18,053 nt of DNA from an uncultured Saprospiraceae bacterium (GTDB lineage Bacteria; Bacteroidota; Bacteroidia; Chitinophagales; Saprospiraceae): NCBI GenBank assembly GCA_937967535.1, contig CALCMV010000395.1:1-18053 (forward strand), in the 5' to 3' direction. The notes beneath the pieces are model-generated. The model had not been told where the DNA came from, did not search any database, and worked only from the letters and a program-made list of their open reading frames with translations. This document shows, in pieces, positions 14,304-18,053 of the stretch. The position numbers were made by a program, and so were the translations under genes. Positions within the stretch are counted from its first letter, which is position 1; each line of letters starts with the position of its first letter.

Positions 14304-14438
14304 TCTGTATCATTTTTTTAATAAAAAAAACATCATAAAATACTGATAATCAGTATTAAAAGTAAATTTAAATTTAAAAAAGCAATAAAAGTAAACTCCA
14401 AATTGACTTGTCCTTCACATCAAAAACCCGCACTTTTG
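14304..14438 (+). promoter_or_regulatory. Promoter and upstream module of small RNA C
   Basis: TCTGTATCA (14304-14312), a perfect 19-bp palindrome AATACTGATAATCAGTATT (14339-14357), TTG (14408-14410), a 20-base spacer and CACTTTTG (14431-14438) lead to the RNA start four bases on. Spacings are 40 and 61 bp. This copy has the most symmetric palindrome and points in the opposite direction to the other three. Confidence 0.75.
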
Positions 14439-14442
14439 AGGC

Positions 14443-14548
14443 ATACAATGTTTTTCTCTGCTGAGTTTCTACTTGTATAAAGATGATGTTTCCTCCAGAG
14501 TTTGGTGATTCTTTTTTAGCCTTTTAGAGTCACTAAGCTCTTTTTTTT
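14443..14548 (+). ncRNA. Small RNA copy C (novel repeated RNA gene)
   Basis: The RNA starts ATACAATG at 14443 and ends in eight Ts at 14541-14548. It is the same as copy B throughout the transcribed part. Predicted structure: AUACAA (1-6) with UUGUAU (31-36); an 8-pair 3' stem between 63-70 and 84-91; and a competing terminator hairpin AGAGU (84-88) with GCUCU (95-99) directly before the U-tract. Two tiny frames exist: a 10-codon one starting five bases in (MFFSAEFLLV) and a 14-codon one (MMFPPEFGDSFLAF). Copy A breaks the second. The nearest downstream gene in this direction is the dynamin-like GTPase, 350 bp away. Confidence 0.75.
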
Positions 14549-14580
14549 ATCCATAGCCCAAATAAAAACAACAATCAACA

Positions 14581-14734
14581 ATAATGTCTTCGTCAAATTA
14601 GAAATTACAAATCAAACGCGACTAATTTATTTATTATTAATTTATAAATATTTAAATTTTAAATTAGTATAAGTTATAATTTTAAATAATTTATACTAAA
14701 AAACGTTCAACATCTGATTTGGCGAACACATTAT
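14581..14734. repeat. AT-rich MITE-like element upstream of the dynamin-like gene
   Basis: The terminal arms 14581-14602 and 14713-14734 are inverted copies matching at 19 of 22 positions; the core reads TTCGTCAAATTAGA on the left and TTCGCCAAATCAGA on the right in reverse complement. The roughly 110-bp centre is almost pure A/T and partly self-complementary (TTTAAATTAGTATAA and TTATACTAA). The terminal motif is shared with the element at 6583-6716. No transposase is present. Confidence 0.55.
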
Positions 14735-14897
14735 AACAACACACCTTATTTTATTTCAACAACCCAACAACTCATCAACCCAACAACTCCTCAATTCATT
14801 TCACAATTCATTACTTTTTCCCTACTTTGAGGTCTTAATTATGCTTTACGAGTTGAGTGCTGAACTTGCACTTAACACTTGAACTTGAACTTTATAA

Positions 14898-16628
14898 ATG
14901 AGCAGCATACTTAATCAAAAAATTATAGAAAATCGCCTACGTATCGGCGAAATCATCAAAGACCTCCATCAAATGACCATTGACATCGGCAATGAAGAAC
15001 TTGCCGATACGGTTAGCGATTTGCGAAATCGTATTCATGAGCCATTTATGTTTGTTATTGTGGGCGAAGTGAAGGCAGGGAAAAGCAGCTTTATCAATGC
15101 TTTGTTGGAAACGGACAAAGAGGTCTGTAAAGTCGCGCCCGACCCTTGTACCGATACCATTCAGCAAATACTTTATGGTGAGAAAGAAAACACAATTGTG
15201 GTCAATGAACACCTCAAAAAAATCCTCCTGCCTGTTGAGATTCTCAAAGAAATTGCCATCGTAGATACCCCCGGCACCAATACCATTTCTGACCATCATC
15301 AGGAAATCACCGAGCGATTTATTCCCGGTAGCGATTTGATTGTTTTTGTCTTTGAAGCCAAAAATCCATATCGACAATCGGCATGGGAATTTTTCGATTA
15401 TATACATGGCGATTGGCGCAAAAAAATCATTTTCATACTCCAACAAAAAGACCTTATGAACGACGACGACCTCGCTACCAATATAGAAGGTGTCCGCAAA
15501 CAAGCCGTCAAAAAAGGCATCGAACAGCCAAATGTATTTGCTGTTTCTGCCAAAATGGAAATCGAAAATACGCCCGATAGTGGCTTTCTGCCCGTCCGCG
15601 AATACATCGCCCAAAACATTACCGGCGGCAAAGCCCCTATCCTCAAATTGAACAATAATATCCAAACCTCGCGCAATGTAGGCGAGCGTATACACAAAGG
15701 CTTGCAGATGCGCTCTGCACAACTTGAAGCCGACCAACGATTTCGCACCGACATCCATCAAACCCTTAACGAACAAGAACTTAGGTCAAATAATCAAATT
15801 GATATTCTCGTAGAAAACCTCCTCGCAGCCTACGACCGTATCACTTCTGAGACACGCGAAGACCTCAAAAACGGACTTGGGTTTTTCAGCTTGGTGCGGC
15901 GTACTTTTTCATCAATTTTTGGTAAAAAAACCTCCCTCGAACAGTGGCTTGCCGACCTCTCGACCCGCATGGAAACCGACCTCAATGATGCCATGCACGA
16001 AAAACTCCAATCGGGCGTATCTGACATCGCCGACAGCATCCAACAAATGGCAAAAATGATTGACCTCAAAATCCGAAATAGCCAAACCATCTTGAAAAAT
16101 AACCATGAAATCTTCGGAGACATTGCCGACAGACGCAGTAATGTGATGAGCGATTTGCAAGAGCAATTCTCCAAATTTATGAACAAAACCGAAAATTTTA
16201 TCGGTTCGGAAGTCTTTAAAAGTGAAAATAGTACTACGCCCAACCTCGCTGCAGGTGGCGGACTTGCGGTAGTTGGTGTGATACTCGCTACGGTGGCGCA
16301 AGGAATGGTCTTCGACATCACAGGTGGGATTCTGACAACGGTAGGTTTCCTATTTGCAGGTGCAACGGCACGTATGCGTCGCAATAAAGTCATCGAAGAT
16401 TATAACACAGAAGTCAACGGCGGCAGATTGAAACTCGAAAGCGAAGTGAGCGACAAGCTCAAAGCCTACGTCGGCAATATTAAAGAGAAAATCGACGAGA
16501 ATTTTGATGATTTTGATGTGATGTTGGATATGGAAAATAAGCAAATCTCCACGCTTTCAGATAAGTATGCGGGGATTGATAAGAGTTTGGGTGAGATGCA
16601 GCAGGAATTGGAAGATGCAATTGGATAA
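14898..16628 (+). CDS. Dynamin-like GTPase
   Basis: This is a 576-residue bacterial dynamin-family protein. The GTPase domain (about 48-250) has G1 GEVKAGKSS at 56-64, a switch threonine in PCTDT (83-87), G3 DTPG at 123-126, and a G4 region LQQKDL at 181-186 in which the usual NKxD reads QQKD, keeping only the Asp. After it comes a long helical region with coiled-coil character (about 255-445). Two hydrophobic segments follow at about 451-491 (LAVVGVILATVAQGMVF and ITGGILTTVGFLFAGATA), which would be the membrane-inserting paddle. A second helical part completes the stalk. Bacterial dynamins bind, bend or fuse membranes, and some protect against phage or membrane damage. The leader contains ACTTGAACTTGAAC repeats as at lepA. 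The AAA ATPase follows 42 bp later on the same strand. Confidence 0.92.
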   Translation: MSSILNQKIIENRLRIGEIIKDLHQMTIDIGNEELADTVSDLRNRIHEPFMFVIVGEVKAGKSSFINALLETDKEVCKVAPDPCTDTIQQILYGEKENTIVVNEHLKKILLPVEILKEIAIVDTPGTNTISDHHQEITERFIPGSDLIVFVFEAKNPYRQSAWEFFDYIHGDWRKKIIFILQQKDLMNDDDLATNIEGVRKQAVKKGIEQPNVFAVSAKMEIENTPDSGFLPVREYIAQNITGGKAPILKLNNNIQTSRNVGERIHKGLQMRSAQLEADQRFRTDIHQTLNEQELRSNNQIDILVENLLAAYDRITSETREDLKNGLGFFSLVRRTFSSIFGKKTSLEQWLADLSTRMETDLNDAMHEKLQSGVSDIADSIQQMAKMIDLKIRNSQTILKNNHEIFGDIADRRSNVMSDLQEQFSKFMNKTENFIGSEVFKSENSTTPNLAAGGGLAVVGVILATVAQGMVFDITGGILTTVGFLFAGATARMRRNKVIEDYNTEVNGGRLKLESEVSDKLKAYVGNIKEKIDENFDDFDVMLDMENKQISTLSDKYAGIDKSLGEMQQELEDAIG

Positions 16629-16652
16629 TTTGCTTGTTTTTAGATATATTTG
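16621..16652 (+). promoter_or_regulatory. Promoter between the dynamin-like gene and the AAA ATPase
   Basis: TTG (16621-16623, inside the last codons of the dynamin-like gene), a 21-base spacer and TATATTTG (16645-16652, full match to TAnnTTTG). The start point would be near 16657, about 14 bases before the ATPase ATG. The ATPase may therefore be transcribed on its own as well as with the GTPase gene. Confidence 0.6.
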
Positions 16653-16670
16653 TAGAAATTACACTGTACA

Positions 16671-18053
16671 ATGATAAAAATTAGTCAGTTATACATACAA
16701 AATGTCGGTCCGTTTGCAGGGGAAACTTTTGATTTTTCGGTGGAAGAAGGACATCCTGATATTCATATTTTTACTGGTCCGAATGGGTGTGGGAAGACGA
16801 CTATTTTGCATAGTTTAGCGGCTTCGTTTGACCATTTTCAAGAAGAACATAAACGAGAAGAGCACAAATCTAATTCACTTCATAAACGTTTTCATAGCTC
16901 ATTTTCAAAACACAAAGAAAATGAACCTAATAGTAAAATACAAACCTTACTAACAACAAAAAAAGACGAGCCAATTCACGAAGAAACATCAGCCTATTGG
17001 TGTGGAATATGCGGTAATATCCATATGTTTTACGATAGGATAAATGGAAAGTTAGCCGATGATTATAAGGTTAATTCGGAAATGAATCATCTTCAACATA
17101 CTCCTCAATTTTATCCGCTTTCCAAGTATAAGAACGCTGCAAAGAAAAAAGAATTACAAGATGATGAATTTTACTTTGCGGCATTTGGCTATTCGGGTTA
17201 TCGTCTGATTGAATCTGCACAGATAAAACACGTTAATACTGAAAAAGAAAATCCTCTTTCACTTGCATTAGAATTTGTTAAAAAAAATGATGAAAGTGAC
17301 GATATTTCTAATTGGATAGCATCTGCATATTCAAAAGCAGCTATTGAAGAAACAGAAGGAAATAAAGAATTAGCCGATAAACTCCGCGCAGCTTTAGATT
17401 GTCTGAAGAATGGTATCAATGAATTAACAGAAGGTGAATTTACTTTTAAAGTAAAAACAAATCCGTGGCAAGTTGTCCTTGTTTATCATGATAAAGAATT
17501 AGAATTTGATGTACTACCTGATGGCTTGCGTTCTATTTTAAGTTGGATGGGAGATTTATTGATGCGTTTAGACAACATTCCGTGGAAAAACAAAGATATT
17601 CCCGTAAATGAGCAGCACATCCTCCTCTTTTTAGATGAAATAGAAGTCCACCTACACCCAAAATGGCAGTATCAAATATTGCCCCTTACAAAAAAGATTT
17701 TTCCCAATGCCCAAATCTTCCTAACCACACATTCTCCCTTCATTATCAATTCGATAGATAATGCGAAAATTCATAAATTGATTATTGAAGATGGTGTTTC
17801 AAAGGTAGCCGAAACACGTCTTTCCGAGACGGGAGAATCTTACTCATACGTTTATAAAAATATTCTTGACACGACTCACAGATTTGCAGCGGACACGGAA
17901 AAGAAAATTGAGGAATTTAATAAAATTGATGCGGAAATAGTGATGGGGGATTTCAAAAATGAAGAAAGATTTAAGGAAATTGTAGGCGAACTTGTAGAAG
18001 AAGGCGAAGAAGTAGTCACGATGATTGGTTCAAAATTATATCGACTCAAAAGG
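16671..18053 (+). CDS. ABC-type AAA ATPase (RecF/PtuA-like), truncated by the window end
   Basis: The frame is open for 461 codons to the last base, without a stop. The N-terminus follows the SMC/RecF pattern: strands ISQLYIQNVGPF, then Walker A GPNGCGKTT at 36-44. An insertion of about 150 residues carries a CxxC pair (WCGICG, C111 and C114). The signature-like LPDGLRS segment precedes Walker B ILLFLDE (D322, E323), EVHLHP follows, and the H-loop is LTTHSP with H354. After about residue 375 there is a charged helical tail ending KLYRLKR, so the protein is probably near its end. Such overcoming-lysogenisation/RecF-type ATPases often pair with an HNH or TOPRIM nuclease in defence systems such as Septu or retron effectors. 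No nuclease domain is visible in this part. The partner gene, if any, lies outside the window. Confidence 0.88.
   Translation, partial: MIKISQLYIQNVGPFAGETFDFSVEEGHPDIHIFTGPNGCGKTTILHSLAASFDHFQEEHKREEHKSNSLHKRFHSSFSKHKENEPNSKIQTLLTTKKDEPIHEETSAYWCGICGNIHMFYDRINGKLADDYKVNSEMNHLQHTPQFYPLSKYKNAAKKKELQDDEFYFAAFGYSGYRLIESAQIKHVNTEKENPLSLALEFVKKNDESDDISNWIASAYSKAAIEETEGNKELADKLRAALDCLKNGINELTEGEFTFKVKTNPWQVVLVYHDKELEFDVLPDGLRSILSWMGDLLMRLDNIPWKNKDIPVNEQHILLFLDEIEVHLHPKWQYQILPLTKKIFPNAQIFLTTHSPFIINSIDNAKIHKLIIEDGVSKVAETRLSETGESYSYVYKNILDTTHRFAADTEKKIEEFNKIDAEIVMGDFKNEERFKEIVGELVEEGEEVVTMIGSKLYRLKR

Overview
The window looks like a chromosomal segment of a Bacteroidota bacterium, plausibly of the Saprospiria type. 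Three things suggest this. Start codons lack Shine-Dalgarno sequences. Several genes are preceded by the Bacteroidota promoter form TTG-N19 to 21-TAnnTTTG. The gene set (DUF1684 lipoprotein-like protein, AidB-like acyl-CoA dehydrogenase, Rel/SpoT, LepA, TPR protein of the Bacteroidota kind) fits as well. The phylum is a fair inference; anything finer is a guess.

Layout. Positions 1-9500 are mostly housekeeping: a small HEAT-like protein (348-863, +), an AidB-like acyl-CoA dehydrogenase (987-2699, +), a secreted DUF1684 protein (2777-3370, -), a bifunctional Rel/SpoT (p)ppGpp enzyme (3977-6178, +), a small four-cysteine protein (6209-6490, -), the elongation factor LepA/EF4 (6897-8693, +) and an NADPH-dependent FMN reductase (8878-9489, +) with a strong intrinsic terminator. 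Several intergenic gaps hold imperfect inverted repeats of about 105-155 bp that resemble MITE or REP-type elements.

Positions 9500-14550 hold the least expected content. Three copies of a roughly 105-nt RNA gene (9617-9719 -, 9924-10028 -, 14443-14548 +) are almost identical within the transcribed part. Their upstream DNA has diverged except for short motifs at fixed spacing: TCTGTRTCA, then 40 bp to a TGATWATCA-like motif, then 61-62 bp to TTG, then N20, CAnnTTTG, N4 and the RNA start. A fourth copy of this promoter (10669-10803, -) has no such RNA behind it. It reads into a different transcript with a 33-codon Trp-rich, acidic-tailed small ORF (10518-10619, -). I know of no described system that matches this set of promoters, small RNA and small ORF. 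Between these lie a TPR protein (11024-12535, +), an NmrA-like SDR (12671-13531, -) and a DUF4442 hotdog protein (13742-14212, -).

Positions 14898-18053 carry a dynamin-like GTPase followed 42 bp later by an ABC-type AAA ATPase that runs off the window end. This pair is a candidate anti-phage or membrane-stress module; the missing downstream gene would help decide.

All calls come from reading the sequence; no database or folding program was run.
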